Made by a program: the position numbers and the translations under genes | Notes under the pieces: generated by a model | What the model was told of the DNA's origin: nothing | The model's database searches: none | Seen by the model: only the letters and a program-made list of their open reading frames with translations | Shown: positions 1 to 11,585 of the stretch, piece by piece | Layout of the letters: each line of letters opens with the position of its first letter | Numbering within the stretch: the first letter of the stretch is position 1 | Assembly (NCBI GenBank): GCA_030435675.1 | Contig: CM059621.1 | Coordinates: 12,958,001-13,022,000, forward strand | Direction of reading: 5' to 3' | From: Steinernema hermaphroditum | Taxonomy: Eukaryota > Nematoda > Chromadorea > Rhabditida > Steinernematidae | Length of the DNA: 64,000 nt

Positions 1-3000
1 AAAAAAGCCAAATATCACAGCAGCCGCGCTAATCGAATCCTTTGTGTGGATTATGTTGTACCCGGTCTCTTTGCCGATAAATAAGAAACTCCAAAACCTT
101 TCCAAAAATAAAACACCACTGGAAACAACCTGTTTTTCACTCTCGCAAATATATATAGAGCAGCTGCTTTTTCACTAGTCCAACCGTAAATAGCGCATTT
201 CAATGGAGAGGATAGCGGAGAAACGTCGAAGGAGCTGATTATCCAGGCTCTAAAGGGAGGAGTCACTTCGGCAGAGATCGTCTCCCTAATCCAAAGTAGC
301 GCTAACATTAGCATCGCAATGTCGCAATACAGATTTGGAGGAAATCTATGTGCTTACAGCACGAGGAGTGTACACGGCCACCGAATGTCCTTATAAAGCT
401 GAGGAGATCGGAGAATCTCCCACGTCCCTCTCCCTTTCTTCTACCCTCTAAGGGTATTCCACATAACAGCCCAAATGACACATGCACTCAAAAAACCTGT
501 TTTCAAACGGAATCCTATCTCATGTCGGACAACAGCATCAAACTAAGGAGGTCAGACGCCTGAAACAAAGGTCCCGGCTGCAAACTACAGCATACTTTTG
601 AGGCCAAGAAGCAGGCGGAAGCGAAGAATTATTGATGCCCCGACGGGCGTAAATAACCGAAGGTGGAAGCGATGGCCGAAGAGTGCATCGAAAGACAAAC
701 GATTAGACGAGCCGGGAATGATTCTGACATATTGGTTCTAAAGTGCGGATGTTCTGCACTCATCTTGCTAGAAGATGACCTTTTCGGCAATTAGACCTTA
801 TTGGAAAGAGGCAGCTTTGGCCAACAGTGGTGGTGTGGCGCTACAGAACGAAAGATTATCCTGTGAACCTTGGCGGATATAGAAGTAAATAAGCAATTTG
901 AAGCTATTAAGTGAATGACTTCTTATAATTTGTGGATGATGACTGCGCGTTATAGAGAAGCGTCGCCTGGAAAACAACGAATTTCGTGACGGCACCGCGT
1001 TATAGAGGTCGGAATTCTGCTATAAAGGTGCACAATTGGAAACACACATGAATATGATGTCAGCTAAATTATATTTCAATTGTAATGTGAACTAACGAAC
1101 GCCGTCGTTTAACAAAATACGTTAACTTCATACTATTGTCATGGTCATTAATGTCGTTTTGACGATTTTGAGCCATTCAGTCTAGGTACAACGGCAGTTC
1201 AGTGTACACACTACAGTAGGTTGACCCAACATTTGATATTTAGAGAAGGCACTTAGGAAGATATAAAATGTCGAGAATATACTCAGAAAGTGGATTGGTT
1301 CAGCAAGAACGTCCGATTGTATTTCATGTCTTAAACTCTAACGTTACCCCGATTTTGGACCTCCTCGCTTTTAGCGGAATGCTCTATCTTGGGACACTCT
1401 CGTCCACTGTACAAATAGCTTCAACCACCACTTGCGCCGTTCGATGAACATCGATATCACCGGAAAATACTTGGCGCGCATTATTGGAACTACGAAGTTC
1501 TTAGGAGCACAGATCCTCTCTTAAACTTAAACGTTACTTCGATTTTGGACTTCCTTTTACTTTTACGGAATGATTTATCTTGGGATACTCTCATCGACCG
1601 TACGAATAGCTCCGAAAAAGAGGAAAAACGAAAGAAAAAGAACAATGCGAAAACCGCCTTTCAGCGATTCGGAAATGGGGGGCCCTCTGACTTTGTCAAG
1701 TACGGTTTGAGCGTACGACCTTTCGATATCCTACGTATTTTGAAGCACTTTAAGGTGTATCCAAAGGTGATGCTGTTATGAGGTGTCTATCGTCTATCTT
1801 TTTGCAACGACGTTTTGGGTGATTCCCGTCGAAACGGTCATTTGATTTGGAAGCATTTGATATCGCCTAGCGATTGGATGCTCTTGATAACTCCTAGTAT
1901 CTTACATGTTTTCTTCTTTTTCATCTCAAGTACTTTTATCTACATAGACATGCAACTGAAAGGCCTGCAGAAATGGCGCAAACAATAGGCCTGTTTTTGA
2001 GCACATTACTGCCACTACAACGGCATCCAAGCTCTGTCTAGAAGAACACATACAACTCAAGAATAATGTGAACGTATAAGAGAGAAGGAGGACTAAAACC
2101 ACTGCTACGGTAGCTCCCGTCGCTGCTCCAAATCGGCCGTAATTTGGCGGAAATGGAACCGAAAAAGCGTTCCCAAAAAAGCTCGCAACCACCCTTTGTA
2201 AACAAAAAGGGACTGATTGTATACAGAACGTTTTCTTTCGGTTCTAATCGACGATTAGGGAGTACAAAGCGCGCTTCAGAGGCTGGATGGCAAAGCCCCA
2301 GACGTGCACCTGATAACAAACATTGCCACCTTGTAATTTCCACTAGAAAACGTCTCATTTCGGAGCACAAAGCACCGAAGGCGGAGACCACCAAGAAGCG
2401 GAGGAAACGTTGCCGAGGGGGTAATGACGGGAGCGACGGCTATTCAATTCCTGTTGTATTCTTCGGGGCAAGTGACTCAGGCTTCTGGTGGAAACAGGTG
2501 GAGTGGAAAGGTGCTTATTATTGCGGGATGTGGTTTCGAGTGAACAAAGCCGCGAGAATGACCTTTGGGTTGAGTTTGAGTGGGTGGGAGGTCTACATCG
2601 AGTTCAGTCCACGTATATTGGCGTTGAACTCGCGAAAAAGTACGAAAAGAAAAGCCAAAAACGGACATGATCGCCTTTCAGTAGGTCTGGCGCCTTTGTC
2701 ATCCATCAAAGACGCCAAAAGAGGGCAGAAATTACAGGTCCCTCACTACAGAGACAGCTTTAAATTCAGGAAATGCCGGTCATAACATCAAACATCAGTC
2801 AAACGATCTTTGCCTTCTTTTTATTCTGCTGACGTACGAATCATTTCCACTGCTTAACTCGCCATTTTCTCGATATATACCTTAGGTGAGATGAGTCGGA
2901 GAAGACAAGCATGTCTAATGAAAGGTCGCCTTCGTCAGAACGTCTTTTTCCCAGGAATATCATGCGTGTATAATGGACTCAAATGAGTGCGACAGTCGAA

Positions 3001-4785
3001 GTCAATGCAACGAAGATGCTGAATCATTCTGTGAACTAGCACATAGATGCCATCTACAGTAGGCTAGCAAGAACGAGAGAGCACGAAGAACCGAGTAGAA
3101 AGCCTCTAACGTCGCAAATGTCACAGATTACGGAAAAACAATCTGTTCTCGCCCGTGCGACTTCCCCATCCGGCGATTGTATTCCGCCTCTAGGCACTCA
3201 AAACATGGACGGATTTGTGGGAACGGCCAAAAGTGTGAACGCAAATGACACCTCACTCTGTAGACGTACACTTATATGCTTGTGGGAGTCTTTGACGTTC
3301 TAATTATTTTTCGAATAATAGCGACTGATTTGCTTCTGAATACATTTAAACCAGACGTGTTTGTCCTGACTGAACTTTGATAAAAAGGAAACTGGATGTG
3401 TTTTCGAGTATTAATGGTAATTGTACCTATTCATGGTTGTTGCCGACACACCTAATGGCCACGTAGAAACTGCTTCAGGCACGAGCTACACGGATTTCGG
3501 AACTTTTAGCCTTTGGCATTCCTTAATCCCACATGGCGTCAAAAGTGTGAAACATTCCCCTCATCCCTCAGTTCTCTGATCCCGGGTGACTTCCTCAACA
3601 AACGTAAGAACACAGAACATTCGTGGGATTCTGTGAAAGAAACTGAAATGTACTGGACGATATAAAATTCCATTAACTTGCTATAGTTCGCCCCTTTTCA
3701 GGCGCTCATTGTGCCTGGTCTTTATAATTGTAAAACTCGTGATAATGAAGTTTAACAAAGTAGCCTATGACAATTTCGTTTTGTCCCTACTAATAAGAAC
3801 AACACGAGGCTCTAAGGTTAACTTTCGTTTTCTAGCAAATTCCAATAGGAAACTGAATTGTAAAATCATAGACAGATAGGCAGAAATGGTACTTGTTTGT
3901 TAAATCTAGATCAGGATAACGTTTAAATGATAAGTTTCGGTTTACGTTTCCTTTCGGTTTACGTTCGCCCCACCGCCGTATCTCTACCGGAATCTTTCTT
4001 ATTTTCACAGCCCACTCAAGATGATGGAATTACCGTCTCCGACCCGAATATCGTATTCCGTGCCGAAGGCAAGTGACGTCCAGATAGCAGCCACGATTGG
4101 ATTTTCACAAATTTTTAACAGATTTGCCGTTCAAACGTCCATGTGCCGGTTGATAGTTGATGGATCGGCTGAGTCGGCTGGCCAACCGGTAAACCGTGAT
4201 ACGGATATATGTCTCTTTTGGCTCAGCAAGATTTTCGATTACTGTAAAACTTGGTCAGTCCAAGCATTTTCAGATTATTGTGATCATTTCGCATAGAATT
4301 CAAAAACTCAATATCGCTACAAAGCATATGTGGTACTTTGAACACTTCTTTAAGCAATGCTAGGTGGTTCTTTGATTAGCCAGGTGTCCGAATAGAACTG
4401 ATTCATGTCTCACTTCAACCGGATGAATCGCCAGCTGAGTATAATGTGCAAATAGAGTTATTCTATTTACCAATATTTATTTCCTTGTTCCTATAATGTA
4501 CATGGGAGCGACAGGAACTATGACATTTTCCGCCTGTGCCCTACTGAGACATCACGTCATGAGAATGTTTCCAGCGACGTTTGGTGTAGGTGTATGGGTC
4601 CTTGCTCGGGTCCACATTCTCTCAGAGTTTGTCTGTAGGATTGGCCTCTGATCTTGTATGCGTCGACGATGGAATGTAATTAGCTGTGAATGTGGCTGTG
4701 AATCAGATTACGCGCCAATTGTTCTGCAAACGTAGCTACGCAATAATTTTTTTGCATAGTCAGTCACAGAGAAAAGGAAGTAGGA
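1..4785. other. No supported gene
   Basis: I found no gene here with recognisable domains or a coherent exon chain. The longest open frame (2144-2785, + strand, up to 213 codons) has no recognisable motif and is rich in Lys, Arg and Ser. It has no sign of a start context or of a splice partner. The only structure noticed is a diverged direct repeat at 1331-1425 and 1521-1612. The stretch is AT-leaning and may hold regulatory DNA or decayed sequence. Confidence 0.5.
1331..1612 (+). repeat. Diverged direct repeat, two copies of about 90 bp
   Basis: Copies at about 1331-1425 and 1521-1612 share a shared block order: an AACGTTAC core, then CGATTTTGGAC, then CGGAATG, then ATCTTGGGA and finally ATAGCTYC. 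They differ by point changes and small indels. The family is unknown and no terminal inverted repeat was seen. Confidence 0.6.
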
Positions 4786-5995
4786 TCAGCTCAGCATGTT
4801 TAGAGTCCGAGTAGGGACGTCCCTGACGACGGCGACGTGCCTCGTTTGGGTGGACATTTCTCTGCGAAGGACCATTCTGATGCCAGAGGCGACTGCGCTG
4901 CGCAGCTCCTTGTGCCGAAAACTGTAGAGAAGAAGGTTGACAACGCAGTTGTTGAGGGAGATGAGGTAGAAGACGAGGTGATAGTCGGAGCCGATGTTGC
5001 CGAAGTTGAAGAGAAAGAAGATGTCGGGGACGACGATGAGCACGAGAGATACGGTAGTCGTGAGCGCTGAAATCGAAAATGATGATCTACCGGTGAGATC
5101 TGTAGTTACCTATCGTGGCAGTCAGATGGATCAAATGAGTGTTTTTGAGAACGCTACGCTTCTTGTTGTCGTTGACCAGTTTGCGGACTCGATATCCGAT
5201 GGGGATGTAGAAGATGACGCTGAGGAGAACAGCGAAGACCCGGAAGGAGAGGACGAAGTTCCAGAGAGGGGCGATGAGGGATTTGGAAAAGTAGCACTCG
5301 GCCGATACAAGCCCTTGTCCATCGGGCGATTTCATCTCGAAGACGAAAGCGACGGGAATTGTTGCGACGACGAATAGAAACGTTGCTAAATGAGGACATT
5401 TAGGTGCAAAATGTTTTCGATGAGAACTTTTGTCGGCGATTTGCGATTTGAAATATTTGCCCAGCGAAAACATGCCCCTCTACGATGTCCCCAGGACAAT
5501 GTAAGTCAACTTCAAGAATATTGCATTAACGCTGTCCTCAAAGATCTTACCACACATAACAACGATCCTTTTCGTGCGACTGAACTTCACGTACCACACT
5601 GGAACGAAAACGGCTATTAGACGGTCGAAAGCGACGAGCAAAGTGAGTACAGCAGTGCCCTGATAGCCGGCGAAGGACAAGACGACCCACGGGGCCCAGT
5701 AGCACTCCACTCTCGTTCTGAGGAGTTTGTCCTCTCCGGTGGAGTACATGTGAAGTCGCGAAATGCCTGCGCAGACGTAGCAGAGGCCGTAGACGACGTC
5801 GGCCAGACAGAGTCCACCGATGAAAGTGAACTCCTTGGAGTTGCGGAATTTCTTCAAGAAGAAGATGGTAAGGGCCACGGGCAGGTTGGCCGCCATCACT
5901 ATTAGACCTTGAGAAGAGCGCATCAGAAAGTGAGAAAAGCACTTGGCCTCACCTTCCACGACATAGATGACCATCTCGACGCCTTCGCTGACCAT
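4786..5995 (-). CDS. Seven-transmembrane GPCR, nematode serpentine-receptor type
   Basis: This is a 318-residue receptor in four exons: 5953-5995, 5551-5907, 5110-5385 and 4786-5066. The ATG at 5995 lies five bases after a TTTCAG acceptor, consistent with trans-splicing. Helix 1 runs into NLPVALTIFFL, followed by a short loop and helix 2 with LCLADVVYGLCY. Helix 3 ends in AFDRLIAVFVPVWY, the place of the rhodopsin-family DRY region. The last helix reads NNCVVNLLLYSFRHKELR, an NPxxY-like end leading into a basic cytoplasmic tail. Joining exons across the proposed introns restores continuous helices each time. The first intron is 45 nt and stop-free, so its retention would insert 15 residues just before helix 1. 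The fold resembles srsx or srw class worm receptors; the ligand cannot be inferred. Confidence 0.75.
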
Positions 5996-7055
5996 CTTAA
6001 CTGAAACGAACAACCATGTCTTTGAGTACAAAATAGCCAAACACCTGCTTCAGGGGCAGTTTCCATATAAATCATATCGTGGGTTGTTCTCAGCGAACCA
6101 AACGACAAACAAGCGAAAGCACGAGTCAAATGGTCTACATAGTACTTAGGTTCGTCGAAGTCGTAAAAACTTGTCGATTACTAGCCTCATTACTTTCATA
6201 ACAAAGTTGTCCTGATCAGACTCGGACACGCGGAGGCTAATTGGATCACAACTGTGGGGACACGGAGTAGAAAGGTCCAGTATATCTGAGAACTCTGATG
6301 CAAGCAGGAACAGTTTGAGAGGGCTTCTTGGCTAATCAAAACGCGCACAGAACTCCGACGGTTTTCTAATCGGACAAAAAGATCGCAGAGTGAGTGCCTA
6401 CGCAGAGCGTGTTTGTTTTTCAGCTGACAATAGAAAGTACACCGTTATCTAATTTGCACGTTTAGAATGTTAAATCTGCTTAGGGTTACGGCGACCATAT
6501 TCCGTCCCTTTCGTTTAATGGCATTTTATGCTTTGAAGGCGTTGCTATGTATATCTCGCAAAACAGTACGAGATATCTAGGAAATAGGTTCCACATACAG
6601 GATTTATGCGCCTCAAATAGAAAGACCACATTGAAACGAAGACCTCACCCACCTGCGGCTGTAAACTATAAACGACTCAACATGTCATGTTTGTCTGTCT
6701 ACGCGAACTACTTGTAGTGAGTTGTAGTCAACCTGTCGACATTGAAATACTTTACAGACAGCACAGGAAATAAACCGGCACTATAGTTAGTCACCTAAAT
6801 GTAATTATACGCATAGCTGACGTTCACGTTATTTTCGAACGTAAAAGGTCTCATCGGAAAAACAGTTCCTCCGATATAAGTTACGATCTTTCTTGAGCGA
6901 TATGGTACAAAACTCTTGTCGAAAAGCTGAAACAAGGCACCTCCAACGACTGATGAACTCGAAACAATTACTGAACTCAGAATAAGGCAGAAAGAAAAAG
7001 AAATTAAACAAAGACATGTTTATTGTATTCTAGAAGTACAGCTGACACAGAGACC
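5996..7055. other. Intergenic, nothing recognised
   Basis: This stretch lies between the GPCR start and the end of the DM9 gene. Only short frames occur on either strand, and none has motifs or plausible splice partners. It probably contains the upstream region of the GPCR gene. Confidence 0.5.
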
Positions 7056-8251
7056 TTAGTCAAACTTGCATCCGGGTTTCGCCTTGCGGCAGAGGACCAT
7101 GCACGAGTGGACGGCGGTACCAACCAGGACGTGTTCCTTTCCGTCGATTCCAGCAGAGGCGCGCTCGTTCTTGATGTCGACCTTGCCGAGGATTTCCTTT
7201 CCGTTGACCATCAACACTCCAGGAGAGATGTCACCCTGCAAACGAATGTTTATTAGAGCAAAGTGTAAGGGAAAGACTTACCTTGTAGTGGTTGACGTGG
7301 ACAGGGTGCCACTCCTTCTCACCGAACTGCGCGGCTTCTGGGAATGGCTTCCAGTCATAGTCGAAACCGCGAACGTGCTCGGGCATCTCGAAAAGCACCT
7401 GCAGCGAACCAATGTTGCTGCGGTACTCGTGGCCTCCCCAAGAGAAGTTGGCGGCGATCTTTCCTCCCTCGTTCCAGATGCGACCCATGACGGGCTCTCC
7501 TTGCTGGTACCAGAGGGCAACGTACTGGTCGGCCGGGTTCGGGGCGATCGTATTCAGCGAGCGGTTCAAAGCCCGGACGGCCTTCTGTTGCGGGAACGGA
7601 TCTCCGGCACGGAAATCGGCCCATTCGTTGAGCATGACACGGACGATCGGCTTCGGCGGCTCCTTCTTGCATTCGACGCATTCACAGTGGGGCGGGCCTC
7701 CCTTGAACTCGCGCACGATGATGTACATGTCGTTGAGCGCAGTTCCGGTAACTTCTTCGCAGATCTTGTCATGAGAGAAGCGAGCGATCTCAGTCTTGTT
7801 GTCAACGTAGCCGAGAAGAGCGCCTTCCGGTCGGTTGGACCACAGAATCGGGAAGGAGTCTCCGCACTTGACCATCTGACGCGTTTCGGTGTTGTCGAAG
7901 CGCTCCTTGTATTTGATCCAGTTGTACCAGTATCCAAGCGACAAGTGATCACCCTTGTATTGGAGCACCTAAATAGAACAGAGTTAATCATCTGGAGCAA
8001 TGGAGCACCCTCCATACCTGGATCTGACCGGCAAGATCCTTGGCTCCGGAGAGCTCGGACTTTCCGTACGGGAAGGAGCACTCGACAACTCCTCCGTTGT
8101 TCCACGAGCGGCCGTGGATCGGCTTGCCGTACTTGTACCACAAGGCGACGTACATGTTCTGCTGGCCGAGGCATTTCACGGGATTCTCCGGGAACGGGGA
8201 TCCGATCGGCTGGAAGGCCCAGGTGTCTTCCTTCGGCGGGGGATTCGGCAT
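7056..8251 (-). CDS. DM9 (DUF3421)-like repeat protein
   Basis: This is a 366-residue protein in three exons: 8018-8251, 7282-7968 and 7056-7235. It has no signal peptide and no membrane segment. Repeated blocks of the form YVALWYxxGxPxxGRxWNxGG occur near residues 34-53 and again in exon 2. They are followed by FPYGKSEL- or [12 protein letters not shown] segments, and a related module closes the protein. This alternation of tryptophan and glycine motifs is what DM9 (DUF3421) repeats look like. Some invertebrate DM9 proteins bind carbohydrate and respond to infection. Binding here is inferred only from family resemblance. A TATA-like element lies 50 bp upstream of the ATG, and no trans-splice acceptor abuts the start. 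Confidence 0.65.
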
Positions 8252-8300
8252 GCTGGCGGAGGACGGCGAAATCCAATGCGCCTCTGCTCACTTCGTGACC

Positions 8301-8310
8301 CTTTATATAG
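8301..8310 (-). promoter_or_regulatory. TATA-like element upstream of the DM9 gene
   Basis: On the minus strand this reads CTATATAAAG, about 50 bp before the ATG at 8251. Position and match suit a core promoter for a cis-spliced transcript. Confidence 0.4.
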
Positions 8311-8927
8311 ATTTCATGTGTCTGCGCCAGCAGCCATACAGACGTCTACTGTCTGTTTGCAGCTAATTGGAATTTGCACTTTTGGTTGTCTCGTTTCGTG
8401 CAGTCTCCGCTTTGAAACGACCACACATTGCAGCCGGGAATTTCGCATTTCAAATTCAGGGATTACAGGTCAAGACACACATGCAGTAAAATTCTGGGAT
8501 TCAGGAGTGTGTGTAACGTCATATACAAAAAAGTTCATACCTGCACGATGGCAGAAACTTGTAGAAGCGTAGAAGAAGTAGCGTTGCACATTTTTTTGAA
8601 CGCTGACTCTGGGTGGCAATCGTACTGGCTTTTCCTTTTTTTCTCTTTCACCTTTTCTTTTGTAACTTTTTCTTCACTGCTTTTCTGAAATAGCTCGCGC
8701 AAGAGCAAAAATTTCAAGAACGGAAAGATTATGCGCTCTGTCATTGTCATTATGTTGTATCGTTCGGAAAAATGACCGAAGGGGAAGAATGATCGGTTCT
8801 CATGTTATTTAATCACTGTCGACTATTTTTAGAAGTTTTGAGCTTTTAATGGGGGTGGGCAGGTGGGCTAACGAGTTTTATGTCATTGTTTCGGGTTACA
8901 TATCGACTCACAGACGAGCACACTCGT

Positions 8928-9000
8928 GGTCCTGTGGCCTAATGGATAAGGCGTCGGTCTCCTAAACCGAAGATTGCGGGTTCGAGTCCCGCCAGGATCT
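8928..9000 (+). tRNA. tRNA-Arg (anticodon CCT)
   Basis: A full 73-nt cloverleaf is readable. The seven-pair acceptor stem joins GGTCCTG to CAGGATC with one G-U pair. The D-arm is GGCCTAATGGATAAGGC. The anticodon stem TCGGT/ACCGA encloses the loop CTCCTAA, giving anticodon CCT. The T-arm is GCGGG-TTCGAGT-CCCGC. There is no intron. A run of six T at about 9004-9009 is a good Pol III terminator. Confidence 0.97.
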
Positions 9001-9271
9001 AAGTTTTTTCTGTTTGAAATAGGCACGGTTTCCGTTTTATGACATGCTTATCATAGCATTTCGAGGGAAATATCTCTGGAATGTGACTTAAAAATAGATG
9101 TTTGCAAGCGAAAGTAGCGACCAACACTATTGGCAGCTTTGAAATAATCTGTTTCGAGAACACAGGAGAACTTCGAATGTTCGGTCTCCAAAATGAAGAA
9201 AGACGCATTGGCGTTATCATTGATCTGTGTCTTCTTCAGAAATCGTGAGATTCTTGCCGAAATCTACGGAA

Positions 9272-10727
9272 ATGGAGTATCGTGGAGTGAAGCTGAGCGA
9301 AGGCGAGAAGATATTCGTCACCCATGGAGCGCAGGAAGGGATTCGCGTCGACGGTCGTGGGTAGGTTATGTTCACTCACCTCTGTGAATTTCTATGATTC
9401 ATTTGTTAAAAGTAACCTCGAACATTTTCACAATTCTTTATTTCAGGCCAGGAGATTATCGTCCGATTCAGATCGATGTCGGCGTCATGCCGAACTGTTT
9501 CGGCTCGGCAAGAGTGTGCATAGGGGAAACCGAAGTAATTGCCGGCGTAAAAGCGGAGCTACAGACCGTGGACGATACCTCCGTCGTCGACAACAGCATC
9601 CAGTTCGAGATCGACATCAGTGCGAACGCTTCTATTCACTTCGAAGGTAAGAAGATCACGCACAAACTTAGGTCACATGCTTTATTCGATTAAAAGACTA
9701 TCAAGTCAGTTCATTTTCTGCTGCTGCACACCCTTGTGATTGTGCTGCTTTGCTTCGCGGTATTTGTCCAGTGCGGCCATGAGTTCGGCTTCGATAGAAT
9801 TGAGCTGATTGTTCACTTCTTCCGCGGGCGCACGCTGGCCGGAGATGAGTTGAAGGCGCGCTGCCACATCGTCGAGCAGAGTGTTGACCCGGACACGGTC
9901 GGTTCCCGGGTTTGTTGACATTCCGACCGATCGGTACGATTCAAACCGATGGAATGCAACACCTGCTTTGCAACTCCAATAGCCTTGTCTAGTCAACTTT
10001 TGAAACTCGCCACTGAAGCTAACACGTTTCAGGTAAACGCGGAGAAGACTTCGGCAGCGAGCTCGCCCTAGTACTGCACACTGCTTACAACAATGAGAAC
10101 GTGTTGCCCGACTTGAAGAAGTTAATAATCACGAAGAACCATTACTGGATTGTGTACGTCGATATGGTTATTCTCCGCTACGAAGGAAACGTCATGGATG
10201 CAGTGTCACTTGCGGTAAATCCATCATGCGACCTGATATGATAGCAACTTCCATGTATTCAGGCTAAAGCTGCCCTGTACAACACAGAAATTGTTGACCT
10301 CATGAAGATTCCGGGCGATCAGGGCAAGGTTTACGTCGAGCTACCCGAACTCTACACAACATTCACTTTTGACGTTAGCCGTGTGCCCATCGTGGTGGGC
10401 GTATGCAAGGTTGGAACAGCGAATGTGATGGATCCTACTGCAAGCGAGGAAGAATGCGTCCGAGCGGTGCTCTACATCGGACTGGTGCCACCTGAAGCCG
10501 ATGAGAATGTCCCGTACGGGATGCCATCGACAGAATTGCCCGATGAAGAATGCAACATCTGCCTGCTCCGCCAGTCCGGCGGAGGATCTGTGGAAACCGA
10601 GTCGATTCGCGCTATGGCCATTCTCGGAGTCGCAACTGCCCGGAAGCTGAACATCGCGCTCATGAAACATCTTCTCCTGGCCACCGAACAGAATGCCGAG
10701 TGTGAATGGATCAAGCCTCTGGTCTAG
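9272..10727 (+). CDS. EXOSC7: Exosome complex subunit RRP42/EXOSC7
   Basis: This is a 311-residue RNase PH-fold ring subunit of the RNA exosome, in exons 9272-9360, 9447-9646, 10033-10214 and 10263-10727. The start MEYRGVKLSEGEK and the RVDGRGPGDYRPI block match the Rrp42/EXOSC7 N-terminus. Downstream, GSARVCIGETEVIAGVKAEL is the typical RNase PH beta-sheet core, and the length is near the human 291 residues. Metazoan ring subunits are catalytically inert and act as a structural channel for RNA, so processing of rRNA and turnover of mRNA is expected. The third intron is only 48 nt, but the second is 386 nt and hosts a separate gene on the other strand. The stop lies 24 nt from the stop of the convergent RPP21 gene. 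Confidence 0.93.
9706..9921 (-). CDS. Small coiled-coil protein nested in an EXOSC7 intron
   Basis: This is a single-exon, 71-residue frame on the opposite strand, wholly inside the second intron of EXOSC7. It starts MSTNPGTDRVRVNTLL and is strongly helical, with heptad-like LLDDVAARLQL and LNSIEAELMAALDKY segments. The tail is polar (Gln, His, Lys). A minus-strand AATAAA at 9681-9686, about 20 nt beyond the stop, is a well-placed poly(A) signal. I do not recognise the family. Size and coil pattern would fit a subunit of a larger complex, but nothing shows which. Confidence 0.55.
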   Translation of the reverse strand: MSTNPGTDRVRVNTLLDDVAARLQLISGQRAPAEEVNNQLNSIEAELMAALDKYREAKQHNHKGVQQQKMN

Positions 10728-10751
10728 GAACTGGATCTCAAAAGTTTATCG

Positions 10752-11267
10752 TTAATTGTTGATTTTACTGTTACAATCCCACGTTCCACTTCCTTTGTTC
10801 CCTCCTTGATGCTGCTCATTCCGACTCTGATAATCCCTATTCACGGGATACGACTTTTCCGCCGCACAGTTTCGGCATATCTGCCGCAGCCGGCGATTCT
10901 TCGCGAGTTTCAGCTTGAAAGAGGGGAGGCCTTCTTGAGTACCTGTCCACGGCTGCTTGCACTTCTTGCAATAACTTCTCCGTATGGCGCGATCCACTCT
11001 GGTCATTCCGATGAAGCACACTTCGTTCATGTCGGACAAGTACATTCGAGCGAGTTTCGCAGCAGAGGAAGATTGAGAATCGGCTGAAGGAGGGGTTATC
11101 GTGAAAGAGAAAATCGTGGGGGACTTACTGCTTTCCGCGAGGCGACTGGCCGCTTGATGGAGGAAGTTAATGCGGTGGTTGGCGTCGCTGGCCATGGGCT
11201 GGCGTTTCTTGGCCGTCTTCTGTTGCATTGGGGTCGCTTCGGAGGTGGATGGTTGTTCTCGCGACAT
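10752..11267 (-). CDS. RPP21: RNase P/MRP protein subunit RPP21 (Rpr2 family)
   Basis: This is a 156-residue protein in exons 11129-11267 and 10752-11083. The N-terminal helix RINFLHQAASRLA matches the RLNFLYQAAH block of human RPP21. A CxxC pair (YCKKCKQPW) and a second pair (RQICRNCAAEK) form the expected zinc-ribbon ligands, and a basic stretch lies between them. The protein would bind the RNase P RNA in tRNA 5' processing. The 45-nt intron is a multiple of three and stop-free; splicing joins AES to TDSQSS, while retention would add 15 residues. The gene is convergent with EXOSC7, with 24 nt between stop codons. The ATG at 11267 is the first in frame. Confidence 0.88.
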   Translation of the reverse strand: MSREQPSTSEATPMQQKTAKKRQPMASDANHRINFLHQAASRLAESSKSPTIFSFTITPPSADSQSSSAAKLARMYLSDMNEVCFIGMTRVDRAIRRSYCKKCKQPWTGTQEGLPSFKLKLAKNRRLRQICRNCAAEKSYPVNRDYQSRNEQHQGGNKGSGTWDCNSKINN

Positions 11268-11585
11268 CTCGGAGTCGATTCTACGTCGCACCGTAGCCAG
11301 ACGCTTTCAAACCTTTTTTGTTATGTCGAACATAAGATATTTCCCAGGGCAGGATCATCGTGTCGGGAGCACGCCCAATTTCAGGCTTTCTCACTCGACC
11401 TTCGATAAGGGTTTACCGTCATTGGGCGCTTTGTGCAATAGGTTTTTGTACGTGATTAGTGTCGTGTGACAAAGTTCTGAGAGGAGGTCTCCGAGAGGTT
11501 CAATTGTGTTTATTGTCGGATGCTTTCTGGATTTTATTTGCTGGTACATTATTTGGCTACATATGTGTTCCATGTTTTCAGGTAA

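Noticed and set aside
2144..2785. A 213-codon frame, + strand
   Set aside because: No domain, signal peptide or splice partners; composition is random-looking. It could be real but cannot be supported.
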